Below are positions 41,337-48,129 of a DNA stretch of 48,129 bases, one piece after another. A program made the translations under genes and the position numbers. Origin of the DNA: Thermatribacter sp964570785 (GTDB taxonomy: Bacteria > Atribacterota > Atribacteria > Atribacterales > Thermatribacteraceae). The stretch spans positions 1 to 48,129 of the forward strand of contig CAZMZG010000006.1 in NCBI GenBank assembly GCA_964570785.1. Reading direction: 5' to 3'. Each line of letters opens with the position of its first letter. Positions within the stretch are counted from its first letter, which is position 1. Under the pieces are notes generated by a model. That model was not told the origin of the DNA. It searched no databases and saw only the letters and a list, made by a program, of their open reading frames with translations.

Positions 41337-42239
41337 ATGGCAGATATAAAACAATCCTGGGCAAACCGGGTAAGTGACCGGGGAATGCTGTACCTTTTCA
41401 TCATTCCCACCTTTGTGTTGCTCCTTTTTTTGGTGGTTTTCCCGCTGATCTGGTCGCTTTATTTGAGCTTTTGTGAATACTCGGCCAATACCGCGCAACC
41501 CCCTCAATTTGTGGGCATCAGAAACTACAGCTTCATGTTCCAGCAAAAGGATATTTGGGAACGCTTCGCTACCACCGGGAAGTTCGTGGTACTGGCTGTG
41601 GTCTGCGAGTTTTTGCTGGGATTCGGCATTGCCATGCTTTTGAACCGCGATTTTTACGGAAAAAGCGTCCTGACCACGCTTTTCATACTACCCATGATGT
41701 TTTCTCCAGCAGTTATAGGAAAGTTCTTTCGTTTCATGTTTGACACCAACTGGGGAATTATAAACTACATTCTGGGCAATCTCTTCGGCATCCCCAAAAT
41801 CGCCTGGACCACAAGTTACAGCCATGCTCTTTACTCCCTGGTGATGACCGACATCTGGATCTGGACACCCTTTATGGTTCTTCTGAGCCTGGCCGGACTT
41901 TCCAGCGTGCCTCGCTATCTTTACGAAGCCGCCGACGTGGACAGAGCTTCCGGATGGTTTAAGTTCCGCTACATTACCTTGCCCTTTGTGGCGCCAATTC
42001 TCACTCTGGCCCTGCTTTTCAGGACCATGGATGCTTTCCGATTTTTTGATTTAGTCTACGTCTTGACCGAGGGAGGTCCGGGTTACTCAACCCAGCTCAT
42101 CCCTTACTACATTTATAAACTGGCCTTTTCATACTGGCGTACTGGTGATTCCTGTGCCCTCGCCTACGTTTTATTAATCATCATCATTGCCCTGAGCAAC
42201 ATTTACATTACCTACCTCAACCGGGTAAGAAGGAGATAG
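41337..42239 (+). CDS. Second CUT1 importer, MalF-type permease
   Basis: 300 residues. ATG 41337 has AAAAAGGAGGAAC upstream; a longer open frame reaches back to 41223 but would read through the hairpin and overlap the binding-protein gene. Six membrane segments beginning LYLFIIPTFVLLLFLVVFP; EAA loop LYEAADVDRASGWFKFRYI then TLPFVAP. Close paralogue of the 34848 permease. Pairs with the MalG-type protein encoded 11 bases later. Confidence 0.93.
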   Translation: MADIKQSWANRVSDRGMLYLFIIPTFVLLLFLVVFPLIWSLYLSFCEYSANTAQPPQFVGIRNYSFMFQQKDIWERFATTGKFVVLAVVCEFLLGFGIAMLLNRDFYGKSVLTTLFILPMMFSPAVIGKFFRFMFDTNWGIINYILGNLFGIPKIAWTTSYSHALYSLVMTDIWIWTPFMVLLSLAGLSSVPRYLYEAADVDRASGWFKFRYITLPFVAPILTLALLFRTMDAFRFFDLVYVLTEGGPGYSTQLIPYYIYKLAFSYWRTGDSCALAYVLLIIIIALSNIYITYLNRVRRR

Positions 42240-42250
42240 GAGCGAGTAAA

Positions 42251-43135
42251 ATGAACGAATTCCAGAGAAGAAAACTAAAAGATCGGGTCATCGTGGTCAT
42301 CCTGGTAGCCATGCTTCTTGCTTACCTCTTTCCCATTTACTGGATGTTCTCAACAGCCACCAAGACCAAAGTCGAAGCCTTTTCGCTACCCCCCAAGTGG
42401 GTATGGAAACCCCGCATAGATAACTTCCGAAACATCTTTATAGTGGGCGCTGGAGGAGCCCTGGGAAGGACCAAGGTGGTTGTGAAACCCAAACCTTCAG
42501 CCTTTCTGAAGCAGTTTACAAACAGTATCATCGTAGCTTTTATCAGCACCATTTTAGCCACTTTGCTGGGAACTTTCTCGGGATATGCCTTCTCCAGAAT
42601 GCACATTCGGGGTAAAGACGACCTCCTGTTTGTGATCCTCAGCAGCCGCATGCTTCCCCCGGTGGTAATTGCCATACCTTTGGCCATGATGTACCGGGCA
42701 CTGGGGCTTTTTGATACCCGCTTTGGGCTCATCATTATGTATACGGTGTTTAACATGGCCTTCGCGGTGTGGATGATGCGCAGCTTTGTGGACGACATAC
42801 CCCGGGAATACGAAGAAGCAGCCCTGGTTGATGGTTATTCCCGTTTCCAGGCTTTCTTCAAGTTTATCTTCCCAGAGCTGGGAAGCGGGATGGTCGCCAC
42901 AGCAATTTTTAGCCTGATCATGAGCTGGAACGAGTTCACTTTTGCCCTGCTTCTCACCGGTGAAAACGCAAGAACTGCGGTACCAGCTATTGCTCTTTCT
43001 CTGGGCACTGCCGGGGTCAACTGGGGGCAGATTGCTGCCGGCTCTTTCCTTTTGGTCATCCCGGTAATCGTCTTTACCTTCCTTTTAGGTGGTAACCTGG
43101 TCCGCGGATTTACTTTTGGAGCCATAAAGGAGTAG
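42251..43135 (+). CDS. Second CUT1 importer, MalG-type permease
   Basis: 294 residues, six membrane segments (VIVVILVAMLLAYLFPIYW first). The EAA loop reads EYEEAALVDGYSRFQAFFKF then IFPELGSG; the tail is GNLVRGFTFGAIKE. The loop after the first helix (GAGGALGRTKVVVKPKPSAF) is longer than in MalG. AGGAGCGAG precedes ATG. The stop touches the small membrane-protein gene, which probably belongs to the same complex. Confidence 0.93.
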   Translation: MNEFQRRKLKDRVIVVILVAMLLAYLFPIYWMFSTATKTKVEAFSLPPKWVWKPRIDNFRNIFIVGAGGALGRTKVVVKPKPSAFLKQFTNSIIVAFISTILATLLGTFSGYAFSRMHIRGKDDLLFVILSSRMLPPVVIAIPLAMMYRALGLFDTRFGLIIMYTVFNMAFAVWMMRSFVDDIPREYEEAALVDGYSRFQAFFKFIFPELGSGMVATAIFSLIMSWNEFTFALLLTGENARTAVPAIALSLGTAGVNWGQIAAGSFLLVIPVIVFTFLLGGNLVRGFTFGAIKE

Positions 43136-43141
43136 ATGCTT

Positions 43142-43345
43142 ATGCGAACTCTGGCAAGGATAAAAAACTTTATGGAAGCGTTCTCCATTTTCTTGATCAT
43201 CTTTGGAATATTCAGTTTGTGTCAGCCTTTCACTTTTGCACTCTACCACTATGGATTTGCCCCTCTGGGCATCGGCACCGGCCTGTACATCCTTTTCTCA
43301 CACCTGCCTTCTCTTGAAGACCTGGAAAGCGCTCAGGAGGAATAA
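43142..43345 (+). CDS. Small membrane protein of the second CUT1 importer
   Basis: 67 residues, starting at ATG 43142 (AAAGGAG nine bases upstream; ATG 43136 abuts the previous stop). Two hydrophobic segments: AFSIFLIIFGIFSLCQPF and GFAPLGIGTGLYILFSHL; the tail is acidic (LPSLEDLESAQEE). It sits between permease and ATPase genes, with four bases to the next ATG. This is where glycerol-type (GlpSTPQV) importer operons carry a small unknown membrane protein, so an accessory subunit is plausible. The first CUT1 cassette has no counterpart. Confidence 0.75.
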   Translation: MRTLARIKNFMEAFSIFLIIFGIFSLCQPFTFALYHYGFAPLGIGTGLYILFSHLPSLEDLESAQEE

Positions 43346-43349
43346 GACC

Positions 43350-44423
43350 ATGTCCTCAGTGAGGGTTGAAAACCTGCAAAAACGTTTTGGAAAAGTTGAA
43401 GCTGTAAAGGACATTTCTTTCGAAGTTAAAGAGGGAGAATTCACTGTTCTGCTCGGCCCTTCGGGTTGCGGGAAAACCACCACCCTGCGCTGTATTGCCG
43501 GGCTGGAGCGTCCTGATGGGGGCAGGATTTTCTTTGATCAGGATGAGGTAACCGATCTGAGCCCAGCCGCACGCAACATCGCTTTCGTGTTTCAGCTCTA
43601 CGCGCTGTATCCCCACCTCAACGTCTACGATAACGTGGCTTTCCCCCTGCGAGCAGAGAGAAGACCAGTCGCGGAAATAAAGCAAAGAGTAGAAGAGGTG
43701 CTGAAACTGCTTCAGATAGAAGAGCTCAAGCACCTCAAGCCCCGCCAGCTAACCGGAGGGCAAAAGCAGAGAGTGGCTCTGGCCCGGGCCATCGTGCGCC
43801 GTCCCAGAGTGTTCCTGCTTGACGAACCCCTTTCTAACATTGACGCCAAACTCAGGGAAACCACCCGTGCTGAACTCAAAAAACTCCAGAAGTCCGTGAA
43901 AGCCACCACCATCTACGTGACTCACGACCAGGTAGAGGCCATGACCATGGCCGATAAAATCATCGTCATGAATTTCGGGAACATCCAGCAAATTGGCTCC
44001 CCGGAAGAGGTGTACCACTACCCCACCAACACGTTCGTTGCTCGGTTTGTGGGAAGCCCCGGAATGAATTTTATACCCGGGGAACTAACCGAGGAAAAGG
44101 GTGCTCTGGGTGTGAAGATAAAAAGCGGGCAGTTCGTTCGCCTCAAAGATGAACAAAAAGAAAAACTTAAAGATGCTCCCCGGGAAGTGATCCTGGGAGT
44201 GAGGCCCGACGAAATCCTGGTTGGGGAAAAGGGAGATATAGAAGCCGAAGTGTACGTCCTTGAACCTATGGGTGCTCAGAACATCCTCACTTTTCGCATC
44301 GACGACACTTTACTCAAAGCATCTCTTCCTGGAGATTTCTTTGAAGAGGTGGGCAAAAAAGTCTTCCTCTCTTTCAAAGACGTGCGGGTCTTCGACGCCA
44401 GGACTGAAAAAATGATAGCTTGA
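43350..44423 (+). CDS. Second CUT1 importer, ATPase 1 (MalK/UgpC type)
   Basis: 357 residues from ATG 43350 (AGGAGGAAT upstream); a longer frame to 43203 overlaps the small-protein gene and is rejected. Walker A GPSGCGKTTT, Q-loop FVFQLYALYPH, signature LTGGQKQRVAL, Walker B VFLLDEPLSNIDAK and His192 in YVTHDQVEAM are intact. TOBE-type C-terminal half. GSPGMNFIP at about 240 is shared with the 36634 ATPase, identifying them as counterparts. It overlaps nothing but is followed at 12 bases by the divergent partner ATPase. Confidence 0.93.
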   Translation: MSSVRVENLQKRFGKVEAVKDISFEVKEGEFTVLLGPSGCGKTTTLRCIAGLERPDGGRIFFDQDEVTDLSPAARNIAFVFQLYALYPHLNVYDNVAFPLRAERRPVAEIKQRVEEVLKLLQIEELKHLKPRQLTGGQKQRVALARAIVRRPRVFLLDEPLSNIDAKLRETTRAELKKLQKSVKATTIYVTHDQVEAMTMADKIIVMNFGNIQQIGSPEEVYHYPTNTFVARFVGSPGMNFIPGELTEEKGALGVKIKSGQFVRLKDEQKEKLKDAPREVILGVRPDEILVGEKGDIEAEVYVLEPMGAQNILTFRIDDTLLKASLPGDFFEEVGKKVFLSFKDVRVFDARTEKMIA

Positions 44424-44434
44424 AGGTGACCAAA

Positions 44435-45520
44435 ATGGCAAAGCTTACCATTCGCAACCTGACCAAACGCTTTGGAAAAATCACCGCGGTTTCCAATCTT
44501 TCCCTGCAAGCAAAAAGTGGCGCCATAACTGTCTTGCTTGGACCAAGCGGTGCCGGGAAAACCACCACCCTGCGCTGTGTTGCCGGGCTGGAGCGTCCTG
44601 ATGGGGGAGAAATCATCATTGGAGAAACTCCGGTAAACGACCTGCCACCTCAAAAAAGAGATGTGGCCCTGGTCTTTCAGAACTTCTCACTTTACCCTCG
44701 CTACACGGTATTTGAAAACATAGCCAGTCCCTTACGCATCCGCAATTTCAGCAATGCAGAGATAGAACAAAAGGTGAAAGAAGTAGCCCAGATGCTGCGC
44801 ATCGACCACCTGCTCGAGCGAAAGCCCACCCACATAAGCGGAGGAGAAATGCAGCGCGTAGCCATTGCCCGAGCCCTGGTCCGCAACCCCCGGCTCTTCC
44901 TGCTCGACGAACCCCTTACCAACCTGGACGCCAAAATAAGAGAAAGCATGCGGACTGAGCTCAAAAGACTGCAGGCGGAAACAGAAGCTACTTTTTTCTA
45001 TGCCACGCCCGACCAGTCTGAAGCCCTCTCCATAGGCGACGAAATTGCGGTTATCCAGCACGGACACCTTCTCCAGGTGGGAACTCCCGCGGAAATATAC
45101 CAGCGTCCGGAAAATGTTTTTGTGGCTGATTTCGTGGGCAGCCCTCCCATGAACTTCCTGCCAGCAGAAATCAAAGGAGAGAACACTCTGGAAGTCGGAC
45201 CAGGCATTTTCTCCTTAAACCTGGATCAGGAAAACGCCTCTTCTCTGAAGAAAGCTACCTCAAACAAAGTTATCCTGGGCATCCGACCGGAGCACATTGA
45301 GCTCTCTCCAAACGAGGGAGAGGGAGGCTATCCAGCATCTCTTGAAGTGGTCGAGCCTCTGGGCACCTACCAGGTCTATACCCTGCGCATTGATCGCTGC
45401 ACCATCAGGATGCGCTCAGCAGAGAAGCTACCTTATCAACCAGGCGCTAAACTTTATTTCCGGTTTGACGTCCGAAAAATCCATCTTTTCGAACCTCAGA
45501 CCGAAAAAAGGATCAACTAA
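44435..45520 (+). CDS. Second CUT1 importer, ATPase 2 with missing H-loop histidine
   Basis: 361 residues from ATG 44435 (GAAGGTGA upstream). Walker A GPSGAGKTTT, Q-loop LVFQNFSLYPR, signature ISGGEMQRVAI and Walker B LFLLDEPLTNLDAK are present, but the H-loop reads YATPDQSEAL: Pro192 (CCC, 45008-45010) replaces the histidine that MalK-type enzymes need for hydrolysis. The other three ATPases in this locus keep it. It is therefore probably the silent half of a heterodimer with the 43350 protein. I recall that GlpS of glycerol importers has a similarly degenerate H-loop. TOBE region follows residue 240. Confidence 0.9.
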   Translation: MAKLTIRNLTKRFGKITAVSNLSLQAKSGAITVLLGPSGAGKTTTLRCVAGLERPDGGEIIIGETPVNDLPPQKRDVALVFQNFSLYPRYTVFENIASPLRIRNFSNAEIEQKVKEVAQMLRIDHLLERKPTHISGGEMQRVAIARALVRNPRLFLLDEPLTNLDAKIRESMRTELKRLQAETEATFFYATPDQSEALSIGDEIAVIQHGHLLQVGTPAEIYQRPENVFVADFVGSPPMNFLPAEIKGENTLEVGPGIFSLNLDQENASSLKKATSNKVILGIRPEHIELSPNEGEGGYPASLEVVEPLGTYQVYTLRIDRCTIRMRSAEKLPYQPGAKLYFRFDVRKIHLFEPQTEKRIN

Positions 45521-45541
45521 ACTTTCCCGGAGGTGAAAAAT

Positions 45542-46384
45542 ATGGGATACGGAGTTAACCTGTTTCTCTGGACAGCAGCCTACACCGACCAGGAGGTACA
45601 CCTCATATCCAGGGTCAAAGAACTGGGCTTCTCGGTTGCGGAAATACCTTTTGACCTTCTCGACCAGATAAGCGTTGAAAAAACTGGAAACGCTCTGAAA
45701 GAAAACGGCCTTAAGGTGAGCGCCTGTGCTGTGGTTGGAGAAAGAAGGGATTTAATCAGCGACAGCGCAGAAATCCGCCGGGAAGCCATGGATTACTTTA
45801 CCCGCTGCATCAAGCTCCTCTCTGCCCTGGGTGGAGAAATTCTCTGCGGACCCAGCTACTCGGCAGTGGGAAAGCTCACCGGCACTTCCCGAACCCCTGA
45901 GGAGTGGAAAAGAGCAGTTACCGCCCTGCGGGAGCTGGGAAAAATCGCCGGGGATTACGGAGTGAAAATCGCCCTGGAGCCTCTCAACCGCTTTGAAACC
46001 TATTTTTTGAACACCGCCGAAGATGCGCTGAAGCTGGTCCAGGAAGTGGGAAGCCCTCAGGTGGGCATCCACCTGGACACCTTTCACATGAACATCGAAG
46101 AAAAGTCGCTCTATCAGGCCATAAAGACCGCTGGAAACTACCTCTTCCACGTCCACACCTGTGAAAACGACCGGGGAACTCCCGGTGAGGGCCACGTGGA
46201 GTGGGACCAAGTTTTCAAAGCCCTGAAAGAAATAAATTATCAGGGTGACCTGGTGATTGAATCCTTCGTTCCGGGCGTCAAAGAAATCGCCCGTGCTGCC
46301 TCTATCTGGCGGCCTCTTGCTCCCAGCGCCGACCACATTGCTAAAGAGGGTCTCGCCTTCCTGAAGAAAAACTGGGAAAGCTAA
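45542..46384 (+). CDS. Tagatose/psicose 3-epimerase-like sugar isomerase
   Basis: 280 residues from ATG 45542 (GGAGGTGA 5 bases upstream). TIM-barrel epimerase of the D-tagatose/D-psicose 3-epimerase type: GYGVNLFLWTAAYTDQEV start, metal Glu in ALEPLNRFETYFLNT, metal Asp in GIHLDTFHMNIEE, His and Arg in HVHTCENDRGTPGEGHV, and the last metal Glu in LVIESF. All four expected ligands are visible. Such enzymes move the C3 hydroxyl of ketoses, fitting a path polyol to ketose to epimer with the dehydrogenase at 32296. Last gene of the run; terminator hairpin follows. Confidence 0.92.
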   Translation: MGYGVNLFLWTAAYTDQEVHLISRVKELGFSVAEIPFDLLDQISVEKTGNALKENGLKVSACAVVGERRDLISDSAEIRREAMDYFTRCIKLLSALGGEILCGPSYSAVGKLTGTSRTPEEWKRAVTALRELGKIAGDYGVKIALEPLNRFETYFLNTAEDALKLVQEVGSPQVGIHLDTFHMNIEEKSLYQAIKTAGNYLFHVHTCENDRGTPGEGHVEWDQVFKALKEINYQGDLVIESFVPGVKEIARAASIWRPLAPSADHIAKEGLAFLKKNWES

Positions 46385-46421
46385 AAAGCACCTGACCCCC
46401 AAGCCCCAGCTAATCGGGCTT

Positions 46422-46456
46422 TCCCGGGGACTGTCCTCCCGGAGGCAGCCCCGGGA
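46422..46456 (+). terminator. Terminator hairpin after the sugar locus
   Basis: TCCCGGGG (46422-46429) pairs with CCCCGGGA (46449-46456); CTG (46431-46433) with CAG (46446-46448); CCTC with GAGG inside. A short TAAAATTT tail follows. Ends the run of genes that begins at 31368. Confidence 0.7.
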
Positions 46457-46536
46457 TAAAATTTCTGTTCCCGGCAAAGTTTTTTATCTCTTTGAGTCCG
46501 GAAAGCTTTTCTGTGCTCTTCCTGCAAAATCTGGAG

Positions 46537-46542
46537 TATAAT
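46537..46542 (+). promoter_or_regulatory. -10 box of the HDOD gene
   Basis: Perfect TATAAT, 24 bases before the GTG start; no good -35 seen. Confidence 0.5.
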
Positions 46543-46565
46543 GGGGGAGGACAGGAGGTGCGCTG

Positions 46566-47414
46566 GTGAAAAAAATTACCCCCCAGGAGCTGGCCCGAAA
46601 AGTTGAAGAGCTTCCGGCGCTTCCAGCGGTGGTACATAAGGTCATGGAACTTGTGGAAGACCCCCGCGCATCAGCGCAGGACCTAGAAGCAGTGCTTAAA
46701 AAAGATCAGAGCCTGACCGCCCAGGTTCTGCGACTTGCCAACTCCGCCTTCTACGGAATTCCCCGCCGCATCACCACCGTGAGCGAAGCCACCGTCTTTT
46801 TGGGCTTTAAAACCGTAAAAAGCGTGGTGCTCACCGCCTCATTAAGCGGCATGATGCAGAGAAAGCTCAGCGGCTATGTTCTGGAGCGGGGAGAACTCTG
46901 GAAGCATTCTCTTTCCGTGGCTTTTTCTGCTCAAATGCTGGCTAAAAAGACCAAATTCCCCCACCCGGAGGTAGCCTACACCGCGGGCTTGCTGCACGAT
47001 ATTGGCAAGCTCATCCTGGATGCCTATCTCAAAGCAAGCTACCGGGAAGTTCTGGAGCGAGTGGACAGAACAGGCTCCACCTTTCTGGAGGCAGAAGAGG
47101 AGATTCTGGGGTTCAATCACGCCGCAGTGGGTGCTCAGCTAACCGAGCACTGGGGCTTCCCCTCTTCGCTGGTTGAAGCCATCGGCTTTCACCACCAGCC
47201 AGATCTGGCTACCAAAGATCCGTCCTTATGTGCCATCACCCACCTTGCCGACTGGATGAGCGTGACCCTGGGTGTGGGCATGGGAGTGGACGGCTTCCTC
47301 TACCGGGTGTCTCCAGAAGCTCTCGCGGTGCTTTCCCTTGAGAAAATTTCCTTAGAGGAGCTTATCCTGGAGCTTTCCCAAATCCTATCCGACCCTGATG
47401 TTTTTTCCCTGTAG
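46566..47414 (+). CDS. HDOD domain signalling protein
   Basis: 282 residues; GTG start with ACAGGAGGTG upstream. The HDOD domain (about 10-210) begins VEELPALPAVVHKVMELV, continues DQSLTAQVLRLANSAFYG, and carries AGLLHDIGKLILDAYL and HAAVGAQLTEHWGFP, which keep HD-like His/Asp pairs; the family lacks the full metal set of HD-GYP phosphodiesterases and usually acts as a non-catalytic regulator of motility or stress. Standing alone between the sugar locus and a lipoprotein gene, its partner is not evident. Confidence 0.9.
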   Translation: MKKITPQELARKVEELPALPAVVHKVMELVEDPRASAQDLEAVLKKDQSLTAQVLRLANSAFYGIPRRITTVSEATVFLGFKTVKSVVLTASLSGMMQRKLSGYVLERGELWKHSLSVAFSAQMLAKKTKFPHPEVAYTAGLLHDIGKLILDAYLKASYREVLERVDRTGSTFLEAEEEILGFNHAAVGAQLTEHWGFPSSLVEAIGFHHQPDLATKDPSLCAITHLADWMSVTLGVGMGVDGFLYRVSPEALAVLSLEKISLEELILELSQILSDPDVFSL

Positions 47415-47484
47415 CAAAAACCTGGGGGAATTTCTCCCAAAAAGAAAAATCTTTCTGAAACTTTCCTTTTTACTTTGCGTAGTA

Positions 47485-47490
47485 TATAAT
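47485..47490 (+). promoter_or_regulatory. -10 box of the structured leader
   Basis: Perfect TATAAT preceded by AGTA; the expected start of RNA is near 47497, right where the closed RNA fold begins. Confidence 0.6.
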
Positions 47491-47497
47491 GAGCGTT

Positions 47498-47636
47498 GTC
47501 GGGGAAGGAAGCGTCGGCTTCGAACTCCCTGAGGTCGAGAGGGAGAAAGTGAGGGAAAACGTAGCACCCTTGCCCTTCGAAGAGAGGAGCTTCCGGAAGC
47601 GGGCGAAACCAGGAAAAGCCCCTTCTAAAACCCGAC
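47498..47636 (+). ncRNA. Structured leader RNA of unknown class
   Basis: The leader closes on itself: GTCGGG (47498-47503) with CCCGAC (47631-47636) and GAAGG (47504-47508) with CCTTC (47621-47625), interrupted only by a TAAAA bulge. Inside, CTTCGAA (47518-47524) pairs with TTCGAAG (47576-47582) and encloses two hairpins (47525-47530 with 47540-47545; 47552-47555 with 47567-47570). A GGGC/GCCC hairpin (47601-47604 with 47618-47621, sharing its last base with the closing stem) and a GCTT/AAGC hairpin (47589-47600) lie 3'. It fits no riboswitch consensus I know. It ends 43 bases before a lipoprotein start, so a cis-regulatory role is likely. Confidence 0.5.
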
Positions 47637-47679
47637 TAAACCAGAAAAATTCTAAAAATAGAAGGAGGTAGAAAACAAG

Positions 47680-48129
47680 ATGAAGAAAAGCTTATGGCTG
47701 CTTTTAGTAGTCGCTGCCCTGATTGCTGTCTTTGCCGTGGCTGGCTGTATGCAGGGAACCACTCCTGAAGAGCCAACCGAACCCGAAGAGCCAACCGAAC
47801 CCACTCCAACTGATTACTGCCCGACTTCAACCACTACTACCTTGCAGAAGATTTACGCCGATCCAACTGTGAAAACTGATCAATTCAAGATTTATATCAC
47901 TTTTGATCAGCCTATCTGGGTTCAGGACCTTGCCTGCTTCCAAAACACAGACAGCTGGACTGTGAACGTAAAAAGATACGTCCCCTACAGAAGATGGGAT
48001 ACTAGTTACAGTGCTTGGGTTGACAAAGTTTACAACGCAGCAACTTCAACCGAATACCTGGAGGCAGAAATTACCAAGGTCGAACTCCAGAGCAACAACA
48101 AAACCGTGGTCCTGACCGGATACGTGCTG
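47680..48129 (+). CDS. Lipoprotein, cut by the window end
   Basis: The first 150 codons of a gene that runs off the right edge. GAAGGAGGTAG lies 9 bases before ATG. Lipoprotein signal: KKSLWLLLVVAALIAVFAVAG then Cys. A short acidic proline-rich linker with repeated EEPTEP follows, then DYCPTSTTTTLQ and what looks like a beta-sandwich (KFKIYITFDQPIW-like strand; VELQSNNKTVVLTGYVL). The linker suggests a surface-tethered domain. No family recognised; it is headed by the structured leader RNA. Confidence 0.8.
   Translation, partial: MKKSLWLLLVVAALIAVFAVAGCMQGTTPEEPTEPEEPTEPTPTDYCPTSTTTTLQKIYADPTVKTDQFKIYITFDQPIWVQDLACFQNTDSWTVNVKRYVPYRRWDTSYSAWVDKVYNAATSTEYLEAEITKVELQSNNKTVVLTGYVL

Noticed and set aside
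43377..43390. Fourth operator-like sequence (CAAAAACGTTTTGG)
   Set aside because: It lies inside an ATPase gene and encodes the conserved QKRF of that family, so coding constraint explains it; no promoter is nearby.
47503..47512. GGAAGGAAGC, as in the bacterial SRP RNA tetraloop region
   Set aside because: The CC/GG pairs that should flank the GGAA loop are missing and the rest of the SRP fold does not form.
47489..47671. 60-codon open frame across the leader region
   Set aside because: No ribosome site, biased basic composition, and the same bases form a well-closed RNA fold.

Overview
The window reads as one ordinary bacterial chromosome segment, densely packed and about half GC. TTG and GTG starts are common, and strong AGGAGG-type ribosome sites and TATAAT -10 boxes (often the extended TGnTATAAT form) are easy to find. 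An LptA-like protein and an LptD-like barrel protein point to a cell with two membranes. The mix of a group III type phosphofructokinase, glycogen branching enzyme, sirtuin and many sugar importers fits a saccharolytic, probably thermophilic anaerobe. My best guess is Atribacterota (Caldatribacterium-like), with Dictyoglomota, Thermotogota or Synergistota as alternatives. This is inference from gene content; there is no rRNA gene here to settle it.

Layout. 1-3.75 kb: a cobalamin riboswitch followed by a btuFCD-like B12 importer whose ATPase carries an extra C-terminal domain. 3.78-13.8 kb: envelope and signalling genes, namely a DUF4384/Ig-like secreted protein, a PAS-GGDEF diguanylate cyclase with an uncharacterised partner, endonuclease III, the LptA/LptD-like pair, two lipoproteins (one a clostripain-type protease) and a two-helix membrane protein. 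13.9-26.7 kb: housekeeping metabolism and repair (transaldolase, aminotransferase, PdxA, GlgB, an RNase H-like exonuclease, phosphofructokinase, inositol phosphatase, sirtuin, AI-2E family permease, GT2 glycosyltransferase, an AlkA-like glycosylase, a cyclase and a TPR protein). 26.7-27.4 kb: AT-rich, apparently decayed DNA.

27.4-46.4 kb: the accessory core, a carbohydrate or polyol import and catabolism locus. A ribose-type (CUT2) importer is followed by a 14-gene run on one strand. That run holds a TIM-barrel isomerase, a zinc polyol-type dehydrogenase, a CUT1 importer (binding protein, two permeases, two ATPases), a LacI regulator, a second paralogous CUT1 importer with an additional small membrane protein, and a tagatose/psicose 3-epimerase-like enzyme. 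Three near-identical AAACGTTTT palindromes lie exactly on the two promoters of this locus, so the embedded LacI protein probably controls both operons. Strong hairpins flank the binding-protein genes. The last ATPase has proline where the H-loop histidine should be, which suggests an asymmetric ATPase heterodimer.

46.5-48.1 kb: an HDOD signalling protein, then a promoter followed by a ~140-nt leader that folds into a closed multibranch RNA I cannot assign to a known class, ahead of a lipoprotein gene cut off by the window end.
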